From the NCBI GenBank assembly GCA_031415695.1, contig JANOSH010000066.1, positions 1 to 64,000 on the forward strand: a DNA stretch of 64,000 nucleotides. The letters are read 5' to 3'. Below the pieces are notes generated by a model. The model was given only the letters and a program-made list of their open reading frames with translations. It searched no databases and was not told the DNA's origin. Within the stretch, counting starts at the first letter, position 1. Each line of letters opens with the position of its first letter. Positions 56,639 through 64,000 of the stretch are shown here, in pieces. The position numbers and the translations under genes were made by a program. Origin of the DNA: JANOSH01 sp031415695 (GTDB taxonomy: Bacteria; Actinomycetota; Acidimicrobiia; Acidimicrobiales; Ilumatobacteraceae).

Positions 56639-59580
56639 CGGTGAGCGTTCCACTGCTTTGGTGGGGTGAGATACGCACTCGCCAGAGGCTTGACGGGACG
56701 GGCCAACCACAGTGGACGGCGCAGCCCACCCGGGCCGGGACCTGGGCGGGTTTTGGCGAGCCATTCTCGGTACACCTCGGTGGACTTGCCGGTGTCGACC
56801 GCGATGTCGCCGTAGCGATCGTCGGCATGCGCCGGGGCGACGGTGACGCGTTGTAGCCAACAATGCATTCCCGAAATCGGGTCGGGTTGCACCGGGAACG
56901 TGAGGTTCTGATGCACACCAGCGTCGGACCACCACACCCTGCCCGAGTCGGGATCAGCAGACTCGAACGGGGTGACGCCTTTGACTTGGGTCATCTTCCA
57001 CTGACCGTCGGTACCCGTTGGTGCCGTGCCCGGGCTGTAGGAAGTATCAGGACCGGCGAGCGCGGCGAGCGCCGACGAGTAGCGCGGCGTGCCCTCGCCA
57101 TCGTCGAGACGCCAGCGACCCATGTGATGCGAGACGCCGACCACTCCGGGGCGAATACCTTCGGTGCGCCACGCCCGAATCACGAAGTAACCGATCTGGG
57201 TGGTGATACGCACCAGACCGCCGACACCGATGCCGAGCTTTTCGGCGTCGGACGGGTGGATCCACATCGGATGCGAGTGGCTGATCTCGTTCAACCACTT
57301 CGCCTGCCCCGACCGGGTGTGAATGAGTGTCGGAAGCCGGAAGGTAGGCAGCAAGATGCGTTCACCATGCGCCATGTCGAGGTCCTCCCAATGCACGTGA
57401 CTCTTGATGTACCCGGGGATGGCGTACTCGGGCCAGCCCCAGTCGCGAAGCATTGGCGAGTACATCTCCAGTTTGCGAGACGGCGTGGGGAAGCCGAATC
57501 GAACCACCCCATCGATTTCAACACCGAGCGACCCGTCACCGATGAAGGGCATGTGTCCGCCAATGTCGGACACGTTGTCGTGCAGCCCCGCGGTCCCCGG
57601 CACTTGGTACACGCCGTCGACGCTGCGCACCGCATGAGCCTTGGCGATTTCGTCGGGGGTGACAACTCGCTCGTGCACCGCGTACTGGCCGCCGGGGATC
57701 TCGAATGCTCCGTACTTGCGCATGTACGCCAGCGGTTCAAGGCCCTCGGCGGCGGCAGCCTCGGGTAGGCCAGGGATCGAGTTGCGAAACATCATGTCGT
57801 AGTACTCATCGATGCCCAGCGGGGTCCCCGGGTTCACGTTTGATTCGAAGTGCTCTCGGATGCCGAGCGAGTTGTCCGGGTCGATCTTCCACGACAGGTC
57901 GATCCAGAACTCGTTCTCCTCCCACACTTCACCTGGGTTCGCTTCCCACGTGCGGTTAACCGGGCGGCCTTCTTTTTCGGCGTTCACGCGAAACACCGGC
58001 TGTCGAAATCCGATCCATCGGCCTGAATGAGTTTCGTACGACGCTACGTCGTGGCGTTCGGCGCCGTTGCCCATCGGCAGGACGTAGTCGGCAAACCAGG
58101 CCGACTCGGACCAGGTGGGGGTGAGCGCCACGTGGCAGCCGACGAGGTCTTCATTCGTTAAGGCTTCGAGCCAACTAAAGCCGTCGGGATTGGTCCAAAT
58201 GGGGTTGTACACCCGACTGAAGTAGGTGTCGACTTTGCCTCGACCCTCCTTCAGAAAGTGCGGCAGAAGGATCGACGCTTCGTGGTGAGCAAGCGGATAC
58301 TCGACGGGCCAGGTGATGTCGTTCCAGCGACCGTGAGGGTGAGCAACCTTGGGTGGGACGGGAATGAACTTGTTCCACCCGTTCGGGCTGACTCCACCCT
58401 CGGTGCCGACCGATCCGGTGAGCACGTTGAGGAACCACAGGCAACGCGCCACCTGCCAGCCGCCCTCGTTTCCCGCGGCGGCGGCTCGCCAGTTGTGCGA
58501 CGACAGCTTGCCGGGCACAGCCGTGGCGACGACGTCGGCAATCTCACGGATCTTGTCGGCGGTGATGCCGCACTGTTGCGCGGCGTAGTCGGGCGTGAAC
58601 TCCTCGTACAGGTCGATGACGGCCGGCGCGAAGTTCTCGAATGTGCAGTCGAGGTCAGGACGCATGTGGCGTAAGACTTCTTCCCAGTTGACCCAACGAC
58701 GCACGAATTCGCGATCCCATGCACCTTTTTGCAGGAGCAGTCGGGCAATGGCCAGTAGCATCGCCGCCTCGGTGCCGGGCCACGGGGCAAGCCAATGATC
58801 CGACATCGACGCGGTGTTCGACAGGCGGGGATCGACGCAGATGATCTTGGCACCTCGCATCTTGCCTTCGATGATGCGTTGGGCATGTGGGTTGAAGTAG
58901 TGGCCGGCTTCCAGGTGCGACGAGATGAGGAAGATGACCTTGGCGTTGGCGTGATCGCCCGACGGCCGATCGAAACCCATCCAGGTGGCGTACCCGACGC
59001 GAGCACCCGACGAACAAATATTGGTGTGGGAGTTATGCGAATCGACCCCCCACGCGTGGAGCACCCGTTCGACGTAGCTGTCGTCGCCCGGACGCCCCAC
59101 GTGGTAGATCACTTCGTCGTGGCGGTCTTCGCGCAGCGCGGTGCCGACCCGCTCGCCGATCTCCGACAACGCTTGCTCCCAAGTGATCCGCTGCCACTTG
59201 CCCTCGCCACGCTTACCGGCCCGCTTCAGGGGATAGAGAATCCGCTCGGGGTCATACACCTGGGTGATCGTCGCCGGCCCCTTGGCGCAGTTGCGGCCTC
59301 GGCTTGCCGGGTGGGCCGGGTTGCCTTCTAGCTTGGCGATCTGGCCGGTGGACTTGTCGACATAGGCGAGCAACCCGCAACACGCCTCACAGTTGAAACA
59401 GGTGGTGGGGATCAGCCGGAAGCGTCGCTCCTTGCGTTCGCCGTGCGCCCAGGCCTCGGCATCGAGTTCGACCCAGTCGTCCCAGCGTTCAACCGGCGCA
59501 TAGTTGGTGAGCTGCGACCCCGGCATGATGCGGGACAGTTGGCTTTGCGCGCTGCGGGACAGATCGTCGAGCAAGGACAT
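56635..59580 (-). CDS. Molybdopterin oxidoreductase catalytic subunit, SoeA-like (sulfite dehydrogenase candidate)
   Basis: The 981-residue DMSO-reductase-family enzyme has an N-terminal [4Fe-4S] site (CFNCEACCGLLAY ... RGRNCAKG, C-x2-C-x3-C-x~30-C). The Mo-ligand region SHTNICSSGARVGYATWMG (predicted Cys ligand) is followed by HLEAGHYFNPHAQRIIEGKM and DPRLSNTASMSDHWLAPWPGTEAAMLLA, a stretch I associate with SoeA-type sulfite dehydrogenases and PsrA/PhsA relatives. No twin-arginine signal is present, as in cytoplasmic SoeABC. Operon neighbours are a FeS/membrane-anchor fusion, a TorD chaperone and a persulfide dioxygenase. Sulfite to sulfate is the best inference; tetrathionate or polysulfide chemistry is the alternative. 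Confidence 0.85.
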   Translation of the reverse strand: MSLLDDLSRSAQSQLSRIMPGSQLTNYAPVERWDDWVELDAEAWAHGERKERRFRLIPTTCFNCEACCGLLAYVDKSTGQIAKLEGNPAHPASRGRNCAKGPATITQVYDPERILYPLKRAGKRGEGKWQRITWEQALSEIGERVGTALREDRHDEVIYHVGRPGDDSYVERVLHAWGVDSHNSHTNICSSGARVGYATWMGFDRPSGDHANAKVIFLISSHLEAGHYFNPHAQRIIEGKMRGAKIICVDPRLSNTASMSDHWLAPWPGTEAAMLLAIARLLLQKGAWDREFVRRWVNWEEVLRHMRPDLDCTFENFAPAVIDLYEEFTPDYAAQQCGITADKIREIADVVATAVPGKLSSHNWRAAAAGNEGGWQVARCLWFLNVLTGSVGTEGGVSPNGWNKFIPVPPKVAHPHGRWNDITWPVEYPLAHHEASILLPHFLKEGRGKVDTYFSRVYNPIWTNPDGFSWLEALTNEDLVGCHVALTPTWSESAWFADYVLPMGNGAERHDVASYETHSGRWIGFRQPVFRVNAEKEGRPVNRTWEANPGEVWEENEFWIDLSWKIDPDNSLGIREHFESNVNPGTPLGIDEYYDMMFRNSIPGLPEAAAAEGLEPLAYMRKYGAFEIPGGQYAVHERVVTPDEIAKAHAVRSVDGVYQVPGTAGLHDNVSDIGGHMPFIGDGSLGVEIDGVVRFGFPTPSRKLEMYSPMLRDWGWPEYAIPGYIKSHVHWEDLDMAHGERILLPTFRLPTLIHTRSGQAKWLNEISHSHPMWIHPSDAEKLGIGVGGLVRITTQIGYFVIRAWRTEGIRPGVVGVSHHMGRWRLDDGEGTPRYSSALAALAGPDTSYSPGTAPTGTDGQWKMTQVKGVTPFESADPDSGRVWWSDAGVHQNLTFPVQPDPISGMHCWLQRVTVAPAHADDRYGDIAVDTGKSTEVYREWLAKTRPGPGPGGLRRPLWLARPVKPLASAYLTPPKQWNAHR

Positions 59581-59601
59581 CGTTGCAGGCCTTTCCTTAG
59601 C

Positions 59602-61128
59602 TTAGGAGAGTGGGACGGACTGTCCGGCGCGCACGAATGCGTCCTCGTATAACGCCACCCCGATGATCGCGGCGGTCCCAGAGAGAAGGCCGAAAACCCA
59701 CGAACCGGTGGCCAGTGCCGCAATCGCCAGGACGGCGGCGGCAACGAGCCCGATGATGACACTGCCCCAGAACCGGCGCTTGTAGGGACCGTGGGTCATG
59801 GCGCGCTGCGCCAGTTCCACATGCACCGTTCCCTTCGAGGACAACTCGGTCCAGATCAGGAATGCCAGAGCCAGCACGCTGCCGAGGAGCACCCACGTGA
59901 GTACCGTCCTCAGCTCGTCGGACAGCGTGAAGAACGGGGCCAATATCAGCCCGAGTCCCGCACCACCGGCACCGGCCTGGGCGAGGAGTGTCGGCAGCAG
60001 TAGCGGGGTTTGCCAGAAGTCTCGGCCTTCACATTGGCCGAACAAGAACGCGGTGTAGCCAGCCGTCCCGGCCGCAAGCAGCGCGGCGGGTATGGCTACT
60101 GCCTTGATCAGATCGGGCGAGTCGAGCAGCCCACCCAGTAACCAAATCGAGGCAAAGAGTCCGTGGCCCAGAATGATGAACGCTCCGCGTACCAGCCACG
60201 AGCCCCACTGCGGACGGGTGAAGATGTAGTAGAAGCGCTTGGGTTGTTTGAGGTCGGCTACCAGTAACGCTCCGGTGGCTGCGGCAAAGATCAGCGCCAC
60301 GATGGGCAATGCCAGCCCCACAAAGGCACGATTGTCGGCGTGACCAGCCAACACGGCTATGGCACCGGCCAGGATGGCGCCGGCGCTGATTGCTTTGGTG
60401 ACCAGGTAGGCCGACACCTTGCCTTTCCAGGCCATGGGGTGGGCGGTGGTGTACGCGGTACGGGCAACGATCTGGGTGCCCCGACCCGGAGTATCTACCC
60501 GCACGGTTGGATGGTGCTCGGTGGTGTCGGCCCAGATCATTCCGTCGTCGGCAATTTTCGTGCGGAGCGGGTCGATCGCCGCCTGATCGACACCCTTGTA
60601 GAAGACGTGCGGCTTGGTGCCTTGCTCGGGAGCTTTCACCGACGTGTCGTGACGGCCGAGCATGATCGAGATTTTCGACGTCGGGTCGTGAATGTCGCCC
60701 GCGAAGATCGATTGCGTCGGGCACACCACTACACACGATGGTTCGAGCCCGACCTCGACACGGTGCGAACAGAAGTTGCACTTATGCACCGTTTGGGTTT
60801 CCGGATTCACATACAGCGCGTCGTAGGGACATGCGTTCATGCAGGACTTGCAGCCGATACACGACGAGTCATCGAAATCGACGATGCCGTCGTCCCTACG
60901 GAACAGGGCCGTAGTCGGGCAAATCGACACACACGGCGCGTCGTCGCAATGGTTGCAGCGATTCACCGAGTAGAAGCGGCGGGTGTCGGGGAACTCGCCC
61001 CGCTCGATGTACTTCACCCAGGTGCGGTTCACGCCGAGGGGCACGTTATGTTCGGCCTTACAGGCCACCGTGCAAGCGTGACAGCCAATGCAGGTGTCGT
61101 GGTCGATAAGGAACGCGAAGCGGGTCAC
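59602..61128 (-). CDS. Fused four-cluster ferredoxin and DmsC/NrfD-type membrane anchor (SoeB-SoeC-like)
   Basis: This is a 508-residue protein. Residues 1-240 hold four cysteine groups (CIGCHACTVACKAEHN; CNHCDDAPCVSICP; CIGCKSCMNACPYDA; CNFCSHRVEVGLEPSCVVVCP) for four [4Fe-4S] clusters, as in SoeB/DmsB. Residues 240-505 hold about eight membrane helices of the DmsC/NrfD type (SAGAILAGAIAVLAG, IVALIFAAATGALLVADL, FFTLSDELRTVLTWVLLGSVLALAFLIW). B and C subunits are normally separate, and here they are one polypeptide. Electrons from the molybdoenzyme would pass through it to the quinone pool. Gaps of 21 and 12 bases to its neighbours put it in one operon. Confidence 0.87.
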   Translation of the reverse strand: MTRFAFLIDHDTCIGCHACTVACKAEHNVPLGVNRTWVKYIERGEFPDTRRFYSVNRCNHCDDAPCVSICPTTALFRRDDGIVDFDDSSCIGCKSCMNACPYDALYVNPETQTVHKCNFCSHRVEVGLEPSCVVVCPTQSIFAGDIHDPTSKISIMLGRHDTSVKAPEQGTKPHVFYKGVDQAAIDPLRTKIADDGMIWADTTEHHPTVRVDTPGRGTQIVARTAYTTAHPMAWKGKVSAYLVTKAISAGAILAGAIAVLAGHADNRAFVGLALPIVALIFAAATGALLVADLKQPKRFYYIFTRPQWGSWLVRGAFIILGHGLFASIWLLGGLLDSPDLIKAVAIPAALLAAGTAGYTAFLFGQCEGRDFWQTPLLLPTLLAQAGAGGAGLGLILAPFFTLSDELRTVLTWVLLGSVLALAFLIWTELSSKGTVHVELAQRAMTHGPYKRRFWGSVIIGLVAAAVLAIAALATGSWVFGLLSGTAAIIGVALYEDAFVRAGQSVPLS

Positions 61129-61140
61129 TGCGCTACCCGC

Positions 61141-62556
61141 TCAGCCGGCCACGGTGGTGACGGCACTCGTGGTGGGCAATCCGGCGGCATCCCAAGCGCC
61201 GAATCCGCCAATGAGATCGGACACATCCTTGAATCCCGAGGCCCGCATCACCGACGCAGCAATCATTGATCGGTAGCCGCCAGCGCAATACACCACGGTG
61301 GGCGCCGTCGGGTCGAGTTCGCCCAATCGATCCAAGATGCGAGGCAACGGAACTTCTTTCGCCACAGAAATTTTGCCGGACGACACCTCACCTGGCCCAC
61401 GTACGTCGACCACTTGTACGCCAGCCACCGTGGCTATGCGATGCTGCAGTTCCGACGTGGTGAGCCGCGAAGCGCTCGCCACCCACCCAGGGTGCCCAAG
61501 GAATTCGGCCACAGGATCCGCCAGGCTACCGATCACGCGGTCGAATCCGATTCGGGCCAAGCGGTTGCGGGCCTCCAACTCGGTTCCGGGTTCACACACC
61601 AGCACAATAGGTTGATCGGCCGTCAAGACGTCGCCGGTGTATTCGGCATACCGCCCGGCCAGACCGACGTTGTAGGAGCCGATGAGGTGCCCCTGGGCGA
61701 ACACGGCCGGGTCGCGGGTGTCGAGGACGACCGCTCCACGTCGTTGCTCGGCGAGCACCTGAGTCATCGACATCGGGGTGGGGGCGGTGTCCTCGGCCAA
61801 CACGTCGTGCGTCTGCTTGTTGCGATTAGCGGCAAAGGCGAAATACAACGGCGACAGGCTCTGGCCTTCCGTGACCGCATGCACGAACTGCGCCTCGGTC
61901 ATGTCCTGCAACGCGTAGTTCGTGCGACGTTGATCCCCGATCGTCGATGACGTTTCCGACGACAGGAACTTTCCACAAGCTGAGCCCGCGCCGTGAGCTG
62001 GAAACACACGCGTCTCATCGGGCAAGGTAAGCAATTGCTCGCGAGTTGAATGATAGAGCTGAGACGCCAAGTCGTCGGCGCTCACCCCCACCGACGCCAA
62101 CAGGTCGGGGCGGCCAACATCGCCGATGAACATCGTGTCACCGGTAAGCACGCCGTACGGCGCGTCGCCCTTGTGCTCGTAGACGACGATGGAGATGGAT
62201 TCGGGTGTATGGCCCGGCGTGTGACGCACCTCGAGAACCACATCGCCTAGCGACAACCGCTGGCCATGTGCTAACCCGTCGATGGGGAACTCGGCCACCG
62301 ACTCGGCCACCGACCCGTAGGAGATTACCGCGCCGGTAGCACCTTGAATCTCCATGTGGCCCGAGAGAAAGTCGGCATGGAAGTGTGTCTCGATAACTCG
62401 CTCGATGGTCATGCCGTGCTCGGCGGCGTCGGCGAGGTATTGCGATACGTCGCGCTGAGGATCGACGACCACCGCTCGACCGGTGGCCTCATCCCCGATG
62501 AGGTACGACGCGTGCGACAAACATCCCAGGTAGTACTGCTTGAAGATCATCAGCAA
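61141..62556 (-). CDS. Persulfide dioxygenase-rhodanese fusion
   Basis: The 471-residue protein has an ETHE1-like metallo-beta-lactamase domain (ETHFHADFLSGHMEI, RHTPGHTPESISI, LTGDTMFIGDVGRPDLL, VFPAHGAGSACG) and two rhodanese domains: VVLDTRDPAVFAQGHLIGSYNV with VCEPGTE, and VQVVDVRGPGEVSSG with VVYCAGGYRS. Both candidate active-site cysteines are present. The iron-dependent domain oxidises a thiol persulfide to sulfite, and the rhodaneses transfer sulfane sulfur, as in CstB/PRF proteins. It is first gene of the leftward sulfur operon, feeding sulfite to the SoeA-like enzyme. ATG 62556 or 62550 starts. A palindrome lies 39 bases upstream. Confidence 0.92.
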   Translation of the reverse strand: MLMIFKQYYLGCLSHASYLIGDEATGRAVVVDPQRDVSQYLADAAEHGMTIERVIETHFHADFLSGHMEIQGATGAVISYGSVAESVAEFPIDGLAHGQRLSLGDVVLEVRHTPGHTPESISIVVYEHKGDAPYGVLTGDTMFIGDVGRPDLLASVGVSADDLASQLYHSTREQLLTLPDETRVFPAHGAGSACGKFLSSETSSTIGDQRRTNYALQDMTEAQFVHAVTEGQSLSPLYFAFAANRNKQTHDVLAEDTAPTPMSMTQVLAEQRRGAVVLDTRDPAVFAQGHLIGSYNVGLAGRYAEYTGDVLTADQPIVLVCEPGTELEARNRLARIGFDRVIGSLADPVAEFLGHPGWVASASRLTTSELQHRIATVAGVQVVDVRGPGEVSSGKISVAKEVPLPRILDRLGELDPTAPTVVYCAGGYRSMIAASVMRASGFKDVSDLIGGFGAWDAAGLPTTSAVTTVAG

Positions 62557-62594
62557 TGTCCTTTCCGACAGGGCGACTTCTCCGGATAGCCGAA

Positions 62595-62604
62595 TGTACG
62601 TACA
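62595..62604. promoter_or_regulatory. Palindrome in the divergent sulfur promoter (GntR operator candidate)
   Basis: TGTACGTACA is a perfect 10-bp palindrome in the 102-base region between the persulfide dioxygenase (-) and YeeE (+) genes. An adjacent CAATA-gcgta-TATTG inverted repeat (62603-62617) may hold the promoter. A one-mismatch copy lies before the GntR gene at 63650. Confidence 0.65.
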
Positions 62605-62658
62605 ATAGCGTATATTGAATCCGCTTGCACCGCATGGGCAAGAGAGGCCGGAGGCCGT

Positions 62659-63132
62659 ATGAATGTATTACCCGATCGTTTGCCATGGTTCGTCGCAGGC
62701 CCTGTCTTGGGGATGTTGGTCGTTGGCCTGTTTCTCGTAGCCAACCAACCTCTGGGCGCCAGCGGAGCGTACGTGCACACCATGAAGGCGGCTCGCGGCG
62801 ACACCGACCGCGTCATCTGGCGGGTGTGGTACTTCGCCGGAATTTTCGCCGGAGGTCTGCTCGCCACTGTCCTCGGGTCCGGGTTCGCCCTAAAGACCGG
62901 CTATCAGGCGCTCACCGTCGTTTGGTCCACGCCTGTCGTTGCCGTCGTGGTCTTTGTGGGTGCCGTAGTGATGGGCTACGGCGCTCGCCTCGCCGGCGGC
63001 TGCACGTCGGGCCACGGGATCTGCGGCACGGCGCAACGCTCTCCTGCCAGCTGGGCCGTAACCGCCACGTTCATGGCAACGGCCATCGTCGTCACCGCAC
63101 TTCTCCACACCTTGACGGGCGGTCGGTTGTGA
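62659..63132 (+). CDS. YeeE/YedE-type transporter, first half
   Basis: The 157-residue membrane protein has about four helices. GARLAGGCTSGHGICGTAQRSPASWAV carries the conserved C-x-SGHG motif whose cysteine relays thiosulfate or another sulfur species in YeeE proteins. The second half is a separate gene overlapping by GTGA, as in split YeeE/YedE systems. Divergent from the sulfur-oxidation operon, so it probably imports the substrate. Confidence 0.88.
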   Translation: MNVLPDRLPWFVAGPVLGMLVVGLFLVANQPLGASGAYVHTMKAARGDTDRVIWRVWYFAGIFAGGLLATVLGSGFALKTGYQALTVVWSTPVVAVVVFVGAVVMGYGARLAGGCTSGHGICGTAQRSPASWAVTATFMATAIVVTALLHTLTGGRL

Positions 63133-63599
63133 ACCGCAACCTCAACGTTTTCGGTGGTCTATTCGGAGCCTCATTCGGGTTTGTACTGGCGGCCGCCCGC
63201 CTGCACGAATACGACACGATCCACCGCATGTTGCGCCTTCAGGAGTTCGACGTGTTCCTGCTGATGGGTTCGGCGATTGCCACATCGTTGCCCATTCTCT
63301 GGATGCTTGAGCGTCGCAGCATTCAGACCCAGTTCGGTGGACGGTTGGTGCTGTCGCGTTCCAAGCCACAGCGTCATCACCTCATCGGCGGCGCAATGTT
63401 CGGCGCCGGTTGGGCGGTAGCGGGGACGTGTCCGGCTCCGGCACTTGCCATGCTCGCATCCGGCGCCAGCCTGGCCCTCGTGGCGATTGTTGGATTGTTC
63501 GCGGGGTTGCATCTGCGTGATCGCCACGCCACCCGGGCAACTATCGGCGACGGCGAACACCGCGAGCTTGTGTCAGCACCATCGTCGAGTAGCCGATAG
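63129..63599 (+). CDS. YeeE/YedE-type transporter, second half (DUF6691-like)
   Basis: From the coupled GTG at 63129 the protein has 156 residues and about four helices. HHLIGGAMFGAGWAVAGTCPAPALAMLASGA contains the G-x-C-P partner motif of the second YeeE repeat, and NVFGGLFGASFGFVLAAARLHEYDTIHRMLRLQEFDVFLLMGSAI is typical of these half-transporters. It acts as a complex with the preceding protein. The polar C-terminal tail is probably cytoplasmic. Confidence 0.87.
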   Translation: MNRNLNVFGGLFGASFGFVLAAARLHEYDTIHRMLRLQEFDVFLLMGSAIATSLPILWMLERRSIQTQFGGRLVLSRSKPQRHHLIGGAMFGAGWAVAGTCPAPALAMLASGASLALVAIVGLFAGLHLRDRHATRATIGDGEHRELVSAPSSSSR

Positions 63600-63649
63600 G
63601 CACGGAAACCGGGCCGCCGACGCTCTGAATGCTTGCTAACGGACCCACT

Positions 63650-63659
63650 TGTCCGTACA
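63650..63659. promoter_or_regulatory. Second palindromic site upstream of gntR
   Basis: TGTCCGTACA differs by one base from the palindrome at 62595 and lies 8 bases before the GTG of the GntR gene, a position suited to autoregulation. A further GTACGT occurs just inside the gene near 63684. Confidence 0.55.
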
Positions 63660-63667
63660 TTGGCCGA

Positions 63668-64000
63668 GTGGCGAAACCTGTTGTACGTAAGCCTGACCGC
63701 GAGAACCCCATGCCGTTGTGGGCTCAAGTACTCGACGACGTGCGGCATCGGCTGGCCGCCGGAGAGTTCACGAACGGGTTTCCCCCCGAGCGGGTACTCA
63801 TCGACCAGTACGACATCAGCCGACACACCATGCGCGACGTGATGCGCCGGCTCCACAACGAAGGGCTGATCAATCGCGAACGCGGGCGCGGCACCTTTCT
63901 TCGCCAGCAAACTATCGAACAGCGCACCGGGTCGCTCTACAGCCTTTTTCGTTCCGTGGAGGACCAAGGCTTCGAGCAGCGCAGCACTGTCCTCCAGCTC
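63668..64000 (+). CDS. GntR-family transcriptional regulator (3' end outside window)
   Basis: From GTG 63668, 111 residues are visible. The winged HTH is complete: PMPLWAQVLDDVRHRLAAGEFTNGFPPERVLIDQYDISRHTMRDVMRRLHNEGLINRERGRGTFLRQQ. The HutC/FadR-type ligand domain begins after TGSLYSLFRSVEDQGF, the HutC-subfamily pattern. It lies 68 bases after the transporter gene on the same strand and carries a palindromic site in front. It is the likely regulator of the sulfur locus, responding to a small ligand. ATG 63710 is an alternative start. Confidence 0.88.
   Translation, partial: MAKPVVRKPDRENPMPLWAQVLDDVRHRLAAGEFTNGFPPERVLIDQYDISRHTMRDVMRRLHNEGLINRERGRGTFLRQQTIEQRTGSLYSLFRSVEDQGFEQRSTVLQL

Overview
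The window is about 64 kb of G+C-rich bacterial chromosome. It reads as Actinomycetota, and my best guess is class Acidimicrobiia (Ilumatobacter-like). Direct signs are a CofC enzyme and an LLM enzyme of coenzyme F420 metabolism, a TIGR03084/maleylpyruvate-isomerase-like protein of the mycothiol world, the actinobacterial imuA'-imuB-dnaE2 mutasome with a LexA box of the CGAAC-N4-GTTCG type, frequent GTG/TTG starts with ATGA/GTGA overlaps, and large secreted proteins with repeated beta modules. The taxonomic placement is inference. I see no tRNA, rRNA, CRISPR array or intact insertion sequence.

Region 1 (1-15.6 kb) is mostly housekeeping and DNA damage. It holds a Lys/Ala/Pro-rich protein tail, a TIGR03084-type protein, a PIG-L deacetylase with cofC, an unknown gene coupled to rnhB, a membrane-anchored FAS1 protein and a NifU-N protein. 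These are followed by the SOS mutasome (imuA'-imuB, then dnaE2), interleaved with an Hpt protein and an OmpR-type response regulator. A 2-oxoglutarate oxygenase gene overlaps an alanine-racemase-like gene that has lost its second catalytic base.

Region 2 (15.6-23.3 kb) is an accessory and decay zone. A hipBA locus carries an in-frame amber stop. A UGSC-family selenoprotein gene has an in-frame UGA followed by a convincing bacterial SECIS hairpin. Around these lie a chimeric Lrp/TetR remnant, two nucleotidyltransferase/XRE toxin-antitoxin-like pairs, truncated PhyH and VOC genes, a degenerate copy of the dnaE2 3' end and a Uma2 nuclease.

Region 3 (23.5-42.4 kb) mixes an ankyrin lipoprotein, small enzymes, a heparinase-like surface protein, a 67-bp hairpin element in two copies, an oxidase/FGGY kinase/SDR catabolic operon, a flavoprotein pseudogene, a second hipBA locus with a gutted hipA but intact hipB, and an F420-dependent oxidoreductase.

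Region 4 (42.7-53.8 kb) contains a five-gene catabolic operon (two M20 peptidases, an acyl-CoA-dehydrogenase-like flavoprotein, a YjbR protein and a HutI-like amidohydrolase), a 920-residue secreted protein, an amidohydrolase and membrane proteins.

Region 5 (54-64 kb) is a coherent sulfur-oxidation locus. A persulfide dioxygenase-rhodanese, a fused FeS/NrfD-type subunit, a SoeA-like molybdoenzyme, a TorD-type chaperone and a dimethylformamidase-like protein form one leftward operon. Divergent from it are two YeeE/YedE half-transporters and a GntR regulator. Related 10-bp palindromes lie in both control regions. The likely flow is: import of reduced sulfur, persulfide to sulfite, then sulfite to sulfate with electrons passed to quinone.
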